47,585 nucleotides of DNA from a virus, in the IMG/VR virus record IMGVR_UViG_3300028557_000062, positions 1 to 47,585 of that record; one strand, 5' to 3'. The notes beneath the pieces were generated by a model. It searched no databases. It had not been told where the DNA came from and saw nothing but the letters and a program-made list of their open reading frames with translations. How positions within the stretch are numbered: position 1 is the first letter of the stretch; every line of letters starts with the position of its first letter. This document shows, in pieces, positions 6,822 through 15,595 of the stretch. A program made the translations under genes and the position numbers.

Positions 6822-9098
6822 ATGGCACGTTCAATTAATTCACCAGGTGTACAGATTACGGAAACAGATTTATCAAACTATCAGCAAATAGCTGGAGGTA
6901 CAACCGTGCTTGTACCAGGTTTTGCTGCTCAAGGTCCTACCGATGAAGTTCGTTTAATAACCTCAATAACAGAATTTGAGCAAATTTACGGAACTCCAAC
7001 AACACCAGCAGAAAAATATTTCTATTATTCCTCTAAAGAAGTTCTTAATTCTACAGCCAATCTTCTAACAACTCGACTACCCTACGGGTCAGGAAGTGGT
7101 GCAGGATTTGCAACTCAATATAGTGCACTTCTATATCCAGTATTATCAAGTTCTAATAGTTATACTATAGGGGAACCAACACATATTACATTTGATGAAG
7201 ATACGTATGTTAATATCTTACAAAATAATATATCTTGGGCTCCAATAACCAACGGTGGTGAATTATCTAGTACAACAGTTACACCTGCTGTATCAACAAT
7301 TACAGCAGTTAATACTACCTCTGCTGCAGCATTAACCGCAGTTATTGCAATAGATCCGTCATACACTCTGACTGTTAATCCTGATCTTACATCTATAACT
7401 TTAACATTTGATGTATCTATTTCGTCTACAACTTTTATAGGTGGTCCAGCAACATTTACTGATAATGTGTTTAATGCTGGTATTGTTGTTATTAACAGCT
7501 CTCAAACATCTGTAAATGAATTCTATGAAGGCTACTATGTATCTCTAACTGATAATAGTGAAATTGTACAGGGTAGTGAGTTTGCAGCAGTAAAATCAAT
7601 GTTTACTTTATCAGCTCAAGATAGCTTTTTATCAGTACCAACAACAAGATTAGGCTTTTCCCTTTCAGGCGATGTTACAACAGAAGGATCTAAATCAATT
7701 TCTGAAGTAATTGAGTTTATACCTACTTGGAACTTCGGATTAAGTAGCTATCAAGATTCTTTAATTTTAAGTCTCTTTAAAATACGAAATTCAACATATG
7801 AGCCCGACACTTTAATATACTCTTTAGTAGAGTCTCATATTGGTTCATTAAATAGTAGACGAAATGATGAATTTAATAATACAGCATTTCTAGAAACTAA
7901 AGTTAATACAAGTTCACCTAATTTAAAATTACTAGTTCATCCCACAATTAGTAAGAAAACCGATTGGTCTACACTTGGTTCAAATTCAACACCAAATCGT
8001 TCAGTGCGTCTAACTAATAATACAAAAACATTATACGCCCCCGGTGTTTTTACACCTACATATACTTTTGAAGAAGATAAAAAAACCGGCAGAGTGAATC
8101 AAAAACTTGAACGAGTTTTATCCCTTGTTTCAACACCGGAAACTCTATTAATAGATATTGTAGTAGATGCAGGTCTATCCACAATTAATGCAACTACTTC
8201 TAGTGAAGGTTATTATGATGATTTAGCCCCCATTACTCAAACTCAATTAACCACAGAAGGTTCAGCTACTCTTAATCGCTGGAAAGATACATTCAATGTA
8301 TTTAATAATTTTGTAACAAACACTCGTAAAGATTGTATGTTTATTGCAGACCCTTTACGTCAAATATTTGTTAACGGTAATTTAAAAACATTGTCAGTTA
8401 GAAATAACTCTTTTAACCAAAATATTTATAACCCACTAAAAAATCTCTTAAATGGTGTTAATACAAATTATGCTGCAATTTACGGCAACTGGGTAAGATC
8501 TTATGACGTATTTTTAGATCAAGATATCTGGTTACCAATTTCGGGTTTTGCAGCTGCTATATTCGCAAAAACAGATGAAACAGCTCAACCTTGGGTTGCA
8601 CCAGCCGGTTTAAATCGCGGTATTATTAATAATATTACAGATTTAGGCTTTAACCCTAACCAAAAACAAAGAGATTTTCTTTATACAATATCTATTAACC
8701 CTGTAGTATTTTTCTCAGGAGATGGATATGCCATATACGGACAAAAGACTCTACAAAATAAACCGTCTGCTTTTGATCGTATTAATGTACGTCGTTTGTT
8801 CTTAACTCTAGAAAGAGCAACACAACAAGCTCTTAAATATTTTGTATTTGAACCAAACAGTGAATTTACCCGCACAAGACTTAAAAATACATTAACCCCT
8901 ATTTTAGAACTTGCTAAAAATACCCAAGGTTTATTTGACTACTTAATTGTGTGTGATGAAAGAAATAATACACCTGACGTTATTGACCGTAATGAGGTTG
9001 CTGTAGATATTTACATTAAACCAGTTAAAGCTGCTGAATTTATCTTAGTTAATTTTATTGCAACCCGCACTGGGCAAAATTTTCAAGAATTAATCTAA
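6822..9098 (+). CDS. 18: Contractile tail sheath protein gp18
   Basis: This 758-residue protein forms the contractile sheath around the tail tube. It begins SPGVQITETDLS (residues 7-18), the typical sheath N-terminus, followed by a VPGFAAQGP segment. The C-terminal half carries the usual core: KDCMFIADPLRQIF (about 506-519), a GFAAAIFAKTDETAQPWVAPAGLNRG block (about 575-600), and the final INVRRLFLTLERATQQALKYFVFEPN segment. The C-terminus KAAEFILVNFIATRTGQ matches the domain linking neighbouring subunits. T4 gp18 has 659 residues. The extra length includes a Thr/Ser/Ala/Val-rich beta segment around residues 145-230 that is likely exposed on the tail surface. The tube gene follows 12 bases later. 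Confidence 0.96.
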   Translation: MARSINSPGVQITETDLSNYQQIAGGTTVLVPGFAAQGPTDEVRLITSITEFEQIYGTPTTPAEKYFYYSSKEVLNSTANLLTTRLPYGSGSGAGFATQYSALLYPVLSSSNSYTIGEPTHITFDEDTYVNILQNNISWAPITNGGELSSTTVTPAVSTITAVNTTSAAALTAVIAIDPSYTLTVNPDLTSITLTFDVSISSTTFIGGPATFTDNVFNAGIVVINSSQTSVNEFYEGYYVSLTDNSEIVQGSEFAAVKSMFTLSAQDSFLSVPTTRLGFSLSGDVTTEGSKSISEVIEFIPTWNFGLSSYQDSLILSLFKIRNSTYEPDTLIYSLVESHIGSLNSRRNDEFNNTAFLETKVNTSSPNLKLLVHPTISKKTDWSTLGSNSTPNRSVRLTNNTKTLYAPGVFTPTYTFEEDKKTGRVNQKLERVLSLVSTPETLLIDIVVDAGLSTINATTSSEGYYDDLAPITQTQLTTEGSATLNRWKDTFNVFNNFVTNTRKDCMFIADPLRQIFVNGNLKTLSVRNNSFNQNIYNPLKNLLNGVNTNYAAIYGNWVRSYDVFLDQDIWLPISGFAAAIFAKTDETAQPWVAPAGLNRGIINNITDLGFNPNQKQRDFLYTISINPVVFFSGDGYAIYGQKTLQNKPSAFDRINVRRLFLTLERATQQALKYFVFEPNSEFTRTRLKNTLTPILELAKNTQGLFDYLIVCDERNNTPDVIDRNEVAVDIYIKPVKAAEFILVNFIATRTGQNFQELI

Positions 9099-9110
9099 TA
9101 AATATTTTAT

Positions 9111-9659
9111 ATGGCACAAAACATCTCAGACTTCTATAGATCAGTACAACAAAACGATTTTGCACGTCAGTTTCAATTTCGAGTAGTACAGTTAGCAAAT
9201 ACTAATTTTGGAGAGAGTGAGCTAGTCTATCTAGAGACTGCCAGTTTGCCGGGTCGCACAATAAACAACGTAACTGTACCTTTTATGGGGCTTCAGTTTA
9301 ATGTACCAGGTACTGCCTCCTACCCTGGATCCGAATCATACGCTGTAACATTCAGATGTGACCAAAATTACAATATTAGAGCTGTTCTAGAAAATGCTAC
9401 CTTTAATACATTTGATGATGGCACATCAACTGGGGATTATAATATTGCAAGAAACTCTTCAGTTATAACTCTAAACTTACTTAGTAAAACTGGTTCAACA
9501 GCTAGACAATATACCCTGTATGGTGCATATGTTGCTTCTGTTGGAGATATTGCTTATAATTTAGGAGATAATGGAACAATTGTTACTGTTCCTGCAACTC
9601 TAGCATATCAATATTGGAGAGTAACTTCTACTAATAATCCTCCCAACCTCTTAGGTTAA
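9111..9659 (+). CDS. 19: Tail tube protein gp19
   Basis: This 182-residue protein follows the sheath gene, as gene 19 follows gene 18 in T4, and is close to the 163 residues of T4 gp19. It begins with an N-terminal helix (ISDFYRSVQQNDFARQFQFRV), then a LETASLPGRTINNVTVPFMG segment (about 44-63), which is the usual loop between strands in tube proteins, and strands including ESYAVTFRCDQNYNIR. The protein should assemble in hexameric rings around the tape measure to form the inner tube. It should be among the most abundant virion proteins. A 9-bp hairpin lies just after the gene. Confidence 0.9.
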   Translation: MAQNISDFYRSVQQNDFARQFQFRVVQLANTNFGESELVYLETASLPGRTINNVTVPFMGLQFNVPGTASYPGSESYAVTFRCDQNYNIRAVLENATFNTFDDGTSTGDYNIARNSSVITLNLLSKTGSTARQYTLYGAYVASVGDIAYNLGDNGTIVTVPATLAYQYWRVTSTNNPPNLLG

Positions 9660-9667
9660 TAAAAAAG

Positions 9668-9688
9668 TAGCAATAAGTATTATTGCTA
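9668..9688 (+). terminator. Perfect 9-bp hairpin after tail tube gene
   Basis: TAGCAATAA (9668-9676), loop GTA, and TTATTGCTA (9680-9688) form a perfect stem. It begins 9 bases after the gp19 stop and ends 4 bases before the next ATG. No T-tract follows, so it is more likely an mRNA 3'-end stabiliser, a processing site or a translational brake on the downstream gene than a full intrinsic terminator. Confidence 0.45.
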
Positions 9689-9692
9689 TACT

Positions 9693-10460
9693 ATGAACAA
9701 CCCAGAACTAGGTGGGCAAATACCATTCTTTTTAGAATCTTTTTTAAGCAAACCTGCTAGTGCCCTCCCGAAAGGTGCTCAATGGATCTTAGTATTTGAA
9801 GGCAGTTTTAATCCAGAGAGAGGTAATAATGACTACAATGATGTATTACCTGTACCTGCAATTAAAAAAATTGCTCGATCGTTTGAGCCTCAGGTTTGGG
9901 ATATCGACGGTGCTATAGATGCTACTCTTAAAAAAGACTATCAAACCACAAAAGGTTGTATGTTTGCTCAAGCTGTTCAGCTTCCAGGGGAATCTAACCA
10001 AGTAAACCCTGAAGGTTTCCAGCAAAGTGGTTTTATTAGAACTTTTGTAGGAGCAGGCAGAGACCCTTTTCCAAATTTACAGGTATCGTTTTTAGACACC
10101 AATATAAGCTTTGCTGATAATGTCATTAGGCCTTGGGTTGTAGCCACAGCTCATCTCGGTTTAATAGCTAGAAACGGAGAAGATAATTACAGATGTAATA
10201 TGTCTGTTTATAAGTTAGGTGTTATATCAGTTGATAAGACACCTTTTATACTTCAAAAATATACTTTTTTTGGTGCATGCCCTGTCAATGTGACGGGGGA
10301 AGAATATAACTACACTCAAACTCAAAACCCTATAAGTAGAGAAGCTTCATTTATATATCACTATTACACTATAGACTCTAGAGCCGGATCAGACAATGTT
10401 AAGGTTAATCTGCCCTTACCTTTAAGCACTCGTTCTAAGGGTGTTAATATACTTGTATAA
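9693..10460 (+). CDS. Tail tube initiator-like baseplate protein (gp48/gp54 type)
   Basis: This 255-residue protein looks like a tube-fold baseplate protein of the gp48/gp54 type. Visible features are PKGAQWILVFEGSF near residues 25-38, then AQAVQLPGES (90-99), NLQVSFLDTNISFADNVIRP (124-143), a WVVATAHLGLIAR helix, and the end strand KYTFFGACPVNVTGEEYNY (184-202). That order of strand, LP-containing loop, strand, helix and final strand is the tail-tube fold. In T4, gp48 and gp54 cap the hub and nucleate the gp19 tube. Which of the two this equals is unclear; the protein at 14258 is the other candidate. The TAA stop lies inside an exact TATAAATA sequence. Confidence 0.65.
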   Translation: MNNPELGGQIPFFLESFLSKPASALPKGAQWILVFEGSFNPERGNNDYNDVLPVPAIKKIARSFEPQVWDIDGAIDATLKKDYQTTKGCMFAQAVQLPGESNQVNPEGFQQSGFIRTFVGAGRDPFPNLQVSFLDTNISFADNVIRPWVVATAHLGLIARNGEDNYRCNMSVYKLGVISVDKTPFILQKYTFFGACPVNVTGEEYNYTQTQNPISREASFIYHYYTIDSRAGSDNVKVNLPLPLSTRSKGVNILV

Positions 10461-10463
10461 ATA
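10456..10463 (+). promoter_or_regulatory. Exact T4-type late promoter TATAAATA
   Basis: TATAAATA overlaps the stop codon of the preceding gene and lies 46 bases before the ATG at 10510. This is the exact T4 late promoter element, and the leader it would create is long enough to be useful. The leader contains a small hairpin, TGTTG-CTAAA-CAACA, at 10474-10488. The sliding clamp gp45, a T4 late-transcription activator, is encoded here; gp33 and gp55 were not recognised. Confidence 0.45.
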
Positions 10464-10509
10464 AGGATAGGGATGTTGCTAAACAACACTCTATATATTA
10501 AATCTCTTA

Positions 10510-11397
10510 ATGAGTGTTAACTTTATAAGTAAGTCTTCAATTTCTAGTAAAGATATTTATTTTAACGAACTTAAAGTAAAACACTTAAAAACTATTTATA
10601 AATCTTTAATTGGAGAAGACTTACAGTTTGATATTATTTTTAATAATTTAAATAATATATTACAAGATATAGTAAAAGATAACATTTCTAATCTTAATTT
10701 TATAGAATATTTTATACTTCTCTTTGAAATAAGATGTAACAGTATAGGTAATATAATATTTGGAGAACTCCCGGAGAAAAATAATACTAAAATAGAAATT
10801 AATATTTTAAAATTTATAGAAATATTAAATGAGTTTAATACTAATAATATTCTAGAACCTGATACTATAGATAATGTTACTATATATTATAAGTTACCAA
10901 CAGTTATTGAGCTTATATTAATAGAAAAAACTACAACTATTGATAATATATACCCATACTTTATTCACGACCTTGTTATCAATAATACATCTTTAGTAAA
11001 AAATTTAGGAACTCTTAATAAAAATAAAATTCTTGAAAATATACCAGCAAAAATAACTTCTAAGGTTATAAACCGGGTTCAACAAATCTTAAAAAAAACA
11101 AACGAGTTAAATTTATTATCAGCTACACATGGTATGACTGATAAATTTTTACCGTTTAATTGTAGTATAAAAAATTTAGCGTTTATTGTAAAGTTTTTAT
11201 TTGGTAATCAACTTCTGTCCCTGTATGAAAATATTTTTGCTCTATGTAAGGCAGGCAACTTAACACCCGAATATATTGAAAATTCTACTCCGGGAGAATA
11301 TTTATTATTTGTTAAAAAATTAGAAATACTTTCTAAACAACGAGAGTCTCCAGGGCCGCCTGTTACAGATTTTGATCCATTATCTGAATTTAGTTGA
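10510..11397 (+). CDS. Baseplate hub assembly protein, gp26-like (first copy)
   Basis: This 295-residue, strongly AT-rich gene encodes a Leu/Ile/Asn-rich helical protein. The segment ISNLNFIEYFILLFEIRCNS (about 59-78) resembles the conserved block of the T4 gp26 / T4-type baseplate family, where a FDxEYLFLKLRxxS(V/I)G pattern occurs; here it continues with IGNIIFGE. The preceding FNELKVKHLKTIYKSL segment also fits. Proteins of this family act in assembly of the baseplate hub and are usually chaperone-like. A second gene of the same type follows 29 bases later, and the tape measure comes next, as expected for the hub cluster. The assignment to gp26 rather than gp51 is a guess. Confidence 0.6.
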   Translation: MSVNFISKSSISSKDIYFNELKVKHLKTIYKSLIGEDLQFDIIFNNLNNILQDIVKDNISNLNFIEYFILLFEIRCNSIGNIIFGELPEKNNTKIEINILKFIEILNEFNTNNILEPDTIDNVTIYYKLPTVIELILIEKTTTIDNIYPYFIHDLVINNTSLVKNLGTLNKNKILENIPAKITSKVINRVQQILKKTNELNLLSATHGMTDKFLPFNCSIKNLAFIVKFLFGNQLLSLYENIFALCKAGNLTPEYIENSTPGEYLLFVKKLEILSKQRESPGPPVTDFDPLSEFS

Positions 11398-11426
11398 GAT
11401 TTAATAGCTAACAAATAAATACCGAT

Positions 11427-12251
11427 ATGAGTGCATCCCTTGATGTTAAAGATATTTTATCCCTAATTAAGGATCTAGATAATAACACGAATTTTAATTT
11501 ATATATTCCCTCTCTACAAAAAGAGATAGGGTTTAAACAGCTTACTACTGAACAATTAAAAAGAATTTTAAAAACTGTAATTGATTCTCCAATTTATAAT
11601 ACCGAATTTACACTTACCCTTAATTCTATTATAAAAGAAAACTGTCTAGATAAAGAAATTAATACAGAAAATTTTACAGTATATGATAAAATGCTTATTT
11701 TATTTAAAACTCGTATTGAGAGCATTTCAACAGAGCTGACACTTAATTTTACAGACGAAGAAAAAGATCAGTTTAAAGGTGTTGAAGATAGCAAAGTTAT
11801 AAATTTAGCTGAACATTTTAACAGTTTTATAGAAAAAAATATATCTTTTCAGGAAGAAACGTTCGAACTAAATAAGTGTATTCTAGTCTGTAATTTACCT
11901 ACTATTCAAACTGAGAATAAGTTAGAGAAAGAGCTTCATAAAAATACTAAACTAGAAGTTAGCACAACTGAGGAACTTCGTAATATAGTTGGAGAAACTT
12001 TTATTAACGAACTTGTAAAATATATTTCTCAAATAACTATTAATGAAAAAACAATAGATTTAATAGCTCTACCGTTTAAAACAAGAATAAATATTATAGA
12101 AGGTCTGCCAACTACTTTAATTAATAAGGTTATAAAATATATAGAAAAATACCGGGACGCTATAAAGCCTTTATTAACTACTAAAATAGTAGTACAAGAT
12201 AAAGAAATTACAAAAGATATACCTCAGGACGCTTCGTTTTTTAATATGTAG
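11427..12251 (+). CDS. Baseplate hub assembly protein, gp26-like (second copy)
   Basis: This 274-residue protein has the same architecture as its upstream neighbour. An N-terminal strand (FNLYIPSLQKEIGFKQLTTE, about 23-42) is followed by LKRILKTVI. A YDKMLILFKTRIESIST block (85-101) corresponds to the gp26-type EYF-x-LLFEIR-x-x-S block of the first copy. Further helices follow, including LVKYISQITINEKTIDLIAL and INKVIKYIEKYRDAI near the end. The two tandem genes probably represent gp26/gp51-type hub assembly factors that diverged after duplication. The gene is AT-rich like its neighbour and precedes the tape measure gene, whose start lies in a hairpin. Confidence 0.55.
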   Translation: MSASLDVKDILSLIKDLDNNTNFNLYIPSLQKEIGFKQLTTEQLKRILKTVIDSPIYNTEFTLTLNSIIKENCLDKEINTENFTVYDKMLILFKTRIESISTELTLNFTDEEKDQFKGVEDSKVINLAEHFNSFIEKNISFQEETFELNKCILVCNLPTIQTENKLEKELHKNTKLEVSTTEELRNIVGETFINELVKYISQITINEKTIDLIALPFKTRINIIEGLPTTLINKVIKYIEKYRDAIKPLLTTKIVVQDKEITKDIPQDASFFNM

Positions 12252-12260
12252 TCTTAAATT

Positions 12261-12284
12261 ATCTTCTTAAATAATAAAGAAGAT
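12261..12284 (+). promoter_or_regulatory. Hairpin enclosing the tape measure start codon
   Basis: ATCTTCTT (12261-12268) and AAGAAGAT (12277-12284) are perfect inverted repeats with an 8-base loop, AAATAATA. The last two bases of the right arm are the A and T of the ATG at 12283. If formed in the mRNA, the stem would hide the start codon and could hold down synthesis of this low-copy protein. Confidence 0.4.
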
Positions 12285-14241
12285 GGCTACTATCGCTTTT
12301 TCACCAGATCAACAAAACGAGCTTATTCAAACTTTGGCATCTCAGTTTGAAATAAGTCCTGATTTTATTAATGATATAACAAAAAAAGCTCTAGCAGTAG
12401 TTAAGAGTGCTGCAAAAAAATATAACGTCACTAATAAATTTAAAAAAAGTAATGTTTTAGATATAGTTGCTAGTGCATTTAAATTGCCCTCTCCTCCAAC
12501 AGCTACTACTAAAACAGATACCACTAATACTGATACACAACATAAAGAGTATCAAAAAGAGTTTAAACAACTTTTAAAAGGTTTACTTAGCATCACTAAA
12601 GCAGCAATTAACGAAAGTACCATTGAAGTAGCTCCAAAAGATAGCAAAACCGCTACACAAGCAGATTTTTTTAGTAAGTTAAATCTACCACCTAATAAAG
12701 AGAGTAGCGAAAATAAAACCGAAGAAAAAAGCTACTTTAAAAAGTCAATGCTAGTTGAAATAGACGGAATAACTGAAACGGGAGCACGTATTTTAAAACA
12801 AAAAATGCCTTTAATTTTTGAAGACATAATTGATAAACTTAAAACAGAAACTGTAGCTATAGAAAAAGAAAAAGGATCAAAAGAAAAATACACAGAGGGA
12901 GGATTACTCGGATTATTACCTAAAGGGCTTCTAGCTATGGGTGGAGGTTTGGCTCTACTGTTAGGTGGTCTAGCAGCTCTTGTAACAGGCTTACAAACAG
13001 ATGGTCAATTTAAAGGTTTATTAAAAATTTTTAGTAATGTTGGATTAGCGGGAGGATTAAAACTACTTGAAAAGGGTGCTAAAACTTTTATTGACACTCT
13101 TAAAAACTTTATTGATGCTCCAATTAAATTACTTGACACCGTTGGAACCGGGCTTAAGGGAGCTCTTAGCAGCTTGCTACCTAAGGGCATAGGTAATATT
13201 GTAAAAGGTACAGCAAGTATTTTTACAAGGATGCTTGGTGGCCTAGTAAAATTTATTACACCCATATTAAAAAAATTACCATTAATTGGCACTGTTATAA
13301 GTTTAGGTTTTGCCTATACTCGTTTTAAATCTGGTGATGTAGTTGGAGGTATTATTGATGTATTGTCTGGTATAGCATCTATATTCCCAGGTGTCGGAAC
13401 AGGTATTGCTATTGGCTTAGATGTTCTAAATGCATTTTTAGATTATAAGACCGGTGGAGCCACTAAAGAAACTTCACAGAAAAAAACCGGTATACTTAAA
13501 GAGTGGATGTTTGGCTTAGGTAAATGGTTTAAAGATAATGCAGAAAATTTTCCATTAATAGGCACATTAATAAAAACAGGCCGGTTATTTAGTGAAGGTA
13601 AGTGGACTGAAGGATTAGTAGCTTTTTCTAAAATAATTCCAGGTACATCTTGGCTATTAGATCTTGTTGGTTTTACAGAAGATAAACAAATAGCTCATGC
13701 AAAAGCATCCCAAGACATAATTGGAGATCTTTGGAACTGGATGCAAACTACTATGTGGGAAAAAATTACCAATGCCGCTAGCTGGCTTGTTGACGGAGTT
13801 AAGAGCTGGTGGAGTAATTTATCCTGGGACCCTAGAACCTGGGTTGGAGGCGTAGAACAAGGCGCACCTGAAAATCTTATAAAACAGGGTAAGCCAATGA
13901 AAGATGGAGGTATTGTTAAAGAACCTATAAATGCTGTTATTGGAGAAGCTGGGCCTGAAGCTGTGGTACCTCTCGAAAAATACTTTGACCCTAAACTAAC
14001 TTCCCTAAACAATAATGCTTTAGAAGAAATTGTTAAAAATACAAATAACACTAATACTTCTTTAGAAGCTTTAAGTAATGCTATCTTTAAACTCGCTCAA
14101 GTGTTTAATGGAAAACCCAATAATAACAACAACATTATAGTTAATGAGCAAAAACAGCCTGAAAACTATCCATCAGCTTCTCAAGTTGCAGCCTCTAATA
14201 TTGATCCTATACGTCAAGTTCGTATGCAGTTTGCTATTTAA
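12283..14241 (+). CDS. 29: Tape measure protein (gp29-like)
   Basis: This 652-residue protein sets tail length and threads through the tail tube. The N-terminal 200 residues are mostly helical and charged. Residues about 207-237 form a long Gly/Leu/Ala hydrophobic segment, followed by further amphipathic and hydrophobic helices to about residue 390, a Trp-rich section (DLWNWMQTTMWEKI), and near residues 541-565 the motif GGIVKEPINAVIGEAGPEAV followed by VPLEKY. This GEAGPEAVxPL motif is typical of tape measure proteins. T4 gp29 has 590 residues, so tail length should be similar to or slightly greater than T4. The gene follows the gp26-like genes and precedes the tube-cap gene, as expected for the hub. 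It has a hairpin over its start. Confidence 0.88.
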   Translation: MATIAFSPDQQNELIQTLASQFEISPDFINDITKKALAVVKSAAKKYNVTNKFKKSNVLDIVASAFKLPSPPTATTKTDTTNTDTQHKEYQKEFKQLLKGLLSITKAAINESTIEVAPKDSKTATQADFFSKLNLPPNKESSENKTEEKSYFKKSMLVEIDGITETGARILKQKMPLIFEDIIDKLKTETVAIEKEKGSKEKYTEGGLLGLLPKGLLAMGGGLALLLGGLAALVTGLQTDGQFKGLLKIFSNVGLAGGLKLLEKGAKTFIDTLKNFIDAPIKLLDTVGTGLKGALSSLLPKGIGNIVKGTASIFTRMLGGLVKFITPILKKLPLIGTVISLGFAYTRFKSGDVVGGIIDVLSGIASIFPGVGTGIAIGLDVLNAFLDYKTGGATKETSQKKTGILKEWMFGLGKWFKDNAENFPLIGTLIKTGRLFSEGKWTEGLVAFSKIIPGTSWLLDLVGFTEDKQIAHAKASQDIIGDLWNWMQTTMWEKITNAASWLVDGVKSWWSNLSWDPRTWVGGVEQGAPENLIKQGKPMKDGGIVKEPINAVIGEAGPEAVVPLEKYFDPKLTSLNNNALEEIVKNTNNTNTSLEALSNAIFKLAQVFNGKPNNNNNIIVNEQKQPENYPSASQVAASNIDPIRQVRMQFAI

Positions 14242-14257
14242 AATATAAGTACTATAT

Positions 14258-15235
14258 ATGGCTAATCTTTTTAACGAACAACGTCAGCAAACAGTGGGTG
14301 GCCCGGGCGGCTTAGCTAAAATATATACCCCTAACGGTGGTACTTATTCTTATGTCAATGTAACTAAAAACTACACTTGGACATTAAACAGTAGTATAAG
14401 AGAAAATGCTCCCAGGATATTATTAAGAGAGTTTCAAATTAATGAAACAACTATTCAAAGACAAGCACAGTTTTATACTACCGGGGCAACCACTTTTTTA
14501 AGCGATAATGATATATTACAACCCTATGAAGAGCTTTACCAAAAAAATCTCCCTACAGGGTTTGTTTATGATTTTCCATATTTTTCAGATATCAACTTTC
14601 AAGTCAATACCCCTATGTGGGTATCTTTAGATAATTTAGAGCAGTTTGCAAAAGCAGCTACAGGTCTTGCAGGAGCATTGGGAGGTAGAGGTTTTGCTAA
14701 TTTTACAGAAAGTGCTATAGGGGGAGTTGGTGGGGCAGCGCTGGCTGGTTTATCTATGAGTTACCCTAAGGTGGGTATTACCGATCGCCCCCGTCTCTGG
14801 GATAGTCATGAACCCAGATCAATTAATATTAAGTTTCCTCTCTTTAATACTGTTAACCCTTCTGATTGGAAAAAAAATAGAGAACTTTGCGAGTTGTTAG
14901 TTAATCAAAACCTTTATAATAAAAGAGATTTTATAACTAGTATACCCCCTGTGTTTTATGAGCTTATTATTCTGGGACAGCATTACAGTTACGCCTCATG
15001 TGTAACTCAACTTACAATTTATAATCGAGGTAATATGAGATTACTTACTGATACAGATGGCTTAGCAGTTAATGTGCCCGACGTTTATGAAGTAGACATC
15101 ACTTTAACTGACATGGTAATGCCAAGTAAAAATTTATTTCAAACTATTAAAAATAGAGACGTTATAAGCGAACTTGCTCAAAATGTAACTACAACAACAG
15201 TGGAGGGGCAACAAGTCTTTAATAACCCCACATAA
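14258..15235 (+). CDS. Baseplate tail tube cap/initiator (gp48 or gp54 type)
   Basis: This 325-residue protein has a C-terminal tube-like domain: a SINIKFPLFNTVN strand (about 187-199), a helix KKNRELCELLVNQNLYNKRD, then PPVFYELIILGQHYSYASCV (about 229-248), QLTIYNRGNMRLL, and finally PDVYEVDITLTDMVMPSKNL. This ending resembles T4 gp48, which ends with a Gly-rich loop, then STFTLEITMREIITLNRASLY. A Gly/Ala-rich segment near residues 132-165 (TGLAGALGGRGFANF) also matches the hydrophobic central part of gp48. In T4 gp48 binds the hub and gp54 sits on it to start tube growth. It follows the tape measure gene, as gene 48 follows gene 29 in T4, so gp48 is preferred. Confidence 0.75.
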   Translation: MANLFNEQRQQTVGGPGGLAKIYTPNGGTYSYVNVTKNYTWTLNSSIRENAPRILLREFQINETTIQRQAQFYTTGATTFLSDNDILQPYEELYQKNLPTGFVYDFPYFSDINFQVNTPMWVSLDNLEQFAKAATGLAGALGGRGFANFTESAIGGVGGAALAGLSMSYPKVGITDRPRLWDSHEPRSINIKFPLFNTVNPSDWKKNRELCELLVNQNLYNKRDFITSIPPVFYELIILGQHYSYASCVTQLTIYNRGNMRLLTDTDGLAVNVPDVYEVDITLTDMVMPSKNLFQTIKNRDVISELAQNVTTTTVEGQQVFNNPT

Positions 15236-15237
15236 AT

Positions 15238-15594
15238 ATGTACCAAAACGATATACAAGATTTACCTAATTTAAGAAACGAAAATTACGAAAATATTTTT
15301 CAAGTCTATCAAGATGAAGATCAGAAATATTTTTATAATATTTTACAAACTATAGCTTTACCTACAAATCTTCCGGAAGGATATTTTCAGTATTACTATA
15401 TAAAATACGGTGATACCTGGCCCTTTATTTCGTATAAGGTATATAAAACACCAAATCTATGGTGGTTAATATTACCGTTTAATAATATATTAGACCCTAC
15501 AAGTTTACCTCAAAACGGCACTCGCCTCAAAATTTTAAAAATACAATATGTTAGAACTGTATTAGATCAAATATCTATTCAACGTCAAACTTAA
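15238..15594 (+). CDS. 53: Baseplate wedge protein gp53 (LysM-like)
   Basis: This 118-residue protein carries the pattern of T4-like gp53: YYYIKYGDTWPFISYKVYKT followed by PNLWWLILPFNNILDPTSLP and GTRLKILKI (about residues 47-104). The core resembles a LysM fold, with a GDTxxxIS(Y/x)KxY opening, an NLWW motif and a final LKI strand. T4 gp53 has 196 residues, so this is a short version. In T4 gp53 joins neighbouring wedges around the hub. The start is two bases after the previous stop. A CATAAATA sequence covers the stop-start junction but ends on the start codon, so it is probably not a promoter for this gene. Confidence 0.8.
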   Translation: MYQNDIQDLPNLRNENYENIFQVYQDEDQKYFYNILQTIALPTNLPEGYFQYYYIKYGDTWPFISYKVYKTPNLWWLILPFNNILDPTSLPQNGTRLKILKIQYVRTVLDQISIQRQT

Positions 15595-15595
15595 T

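Noticed and set aside
13695-14051. 118-codon minus-strand frame opposite the tape measure
   Set aside because: The plus strand encodes the conserved GEAGPEAV motif here; the antisense frame is low-complexity Ser/Pro/Leu.
15231-15238. CATAAATA as a promoter for gp53
   Set aside because: It ends on the start codon, so transcription would begin inside the gene. It is explained by a stop codon and ATG in AT-rich context.
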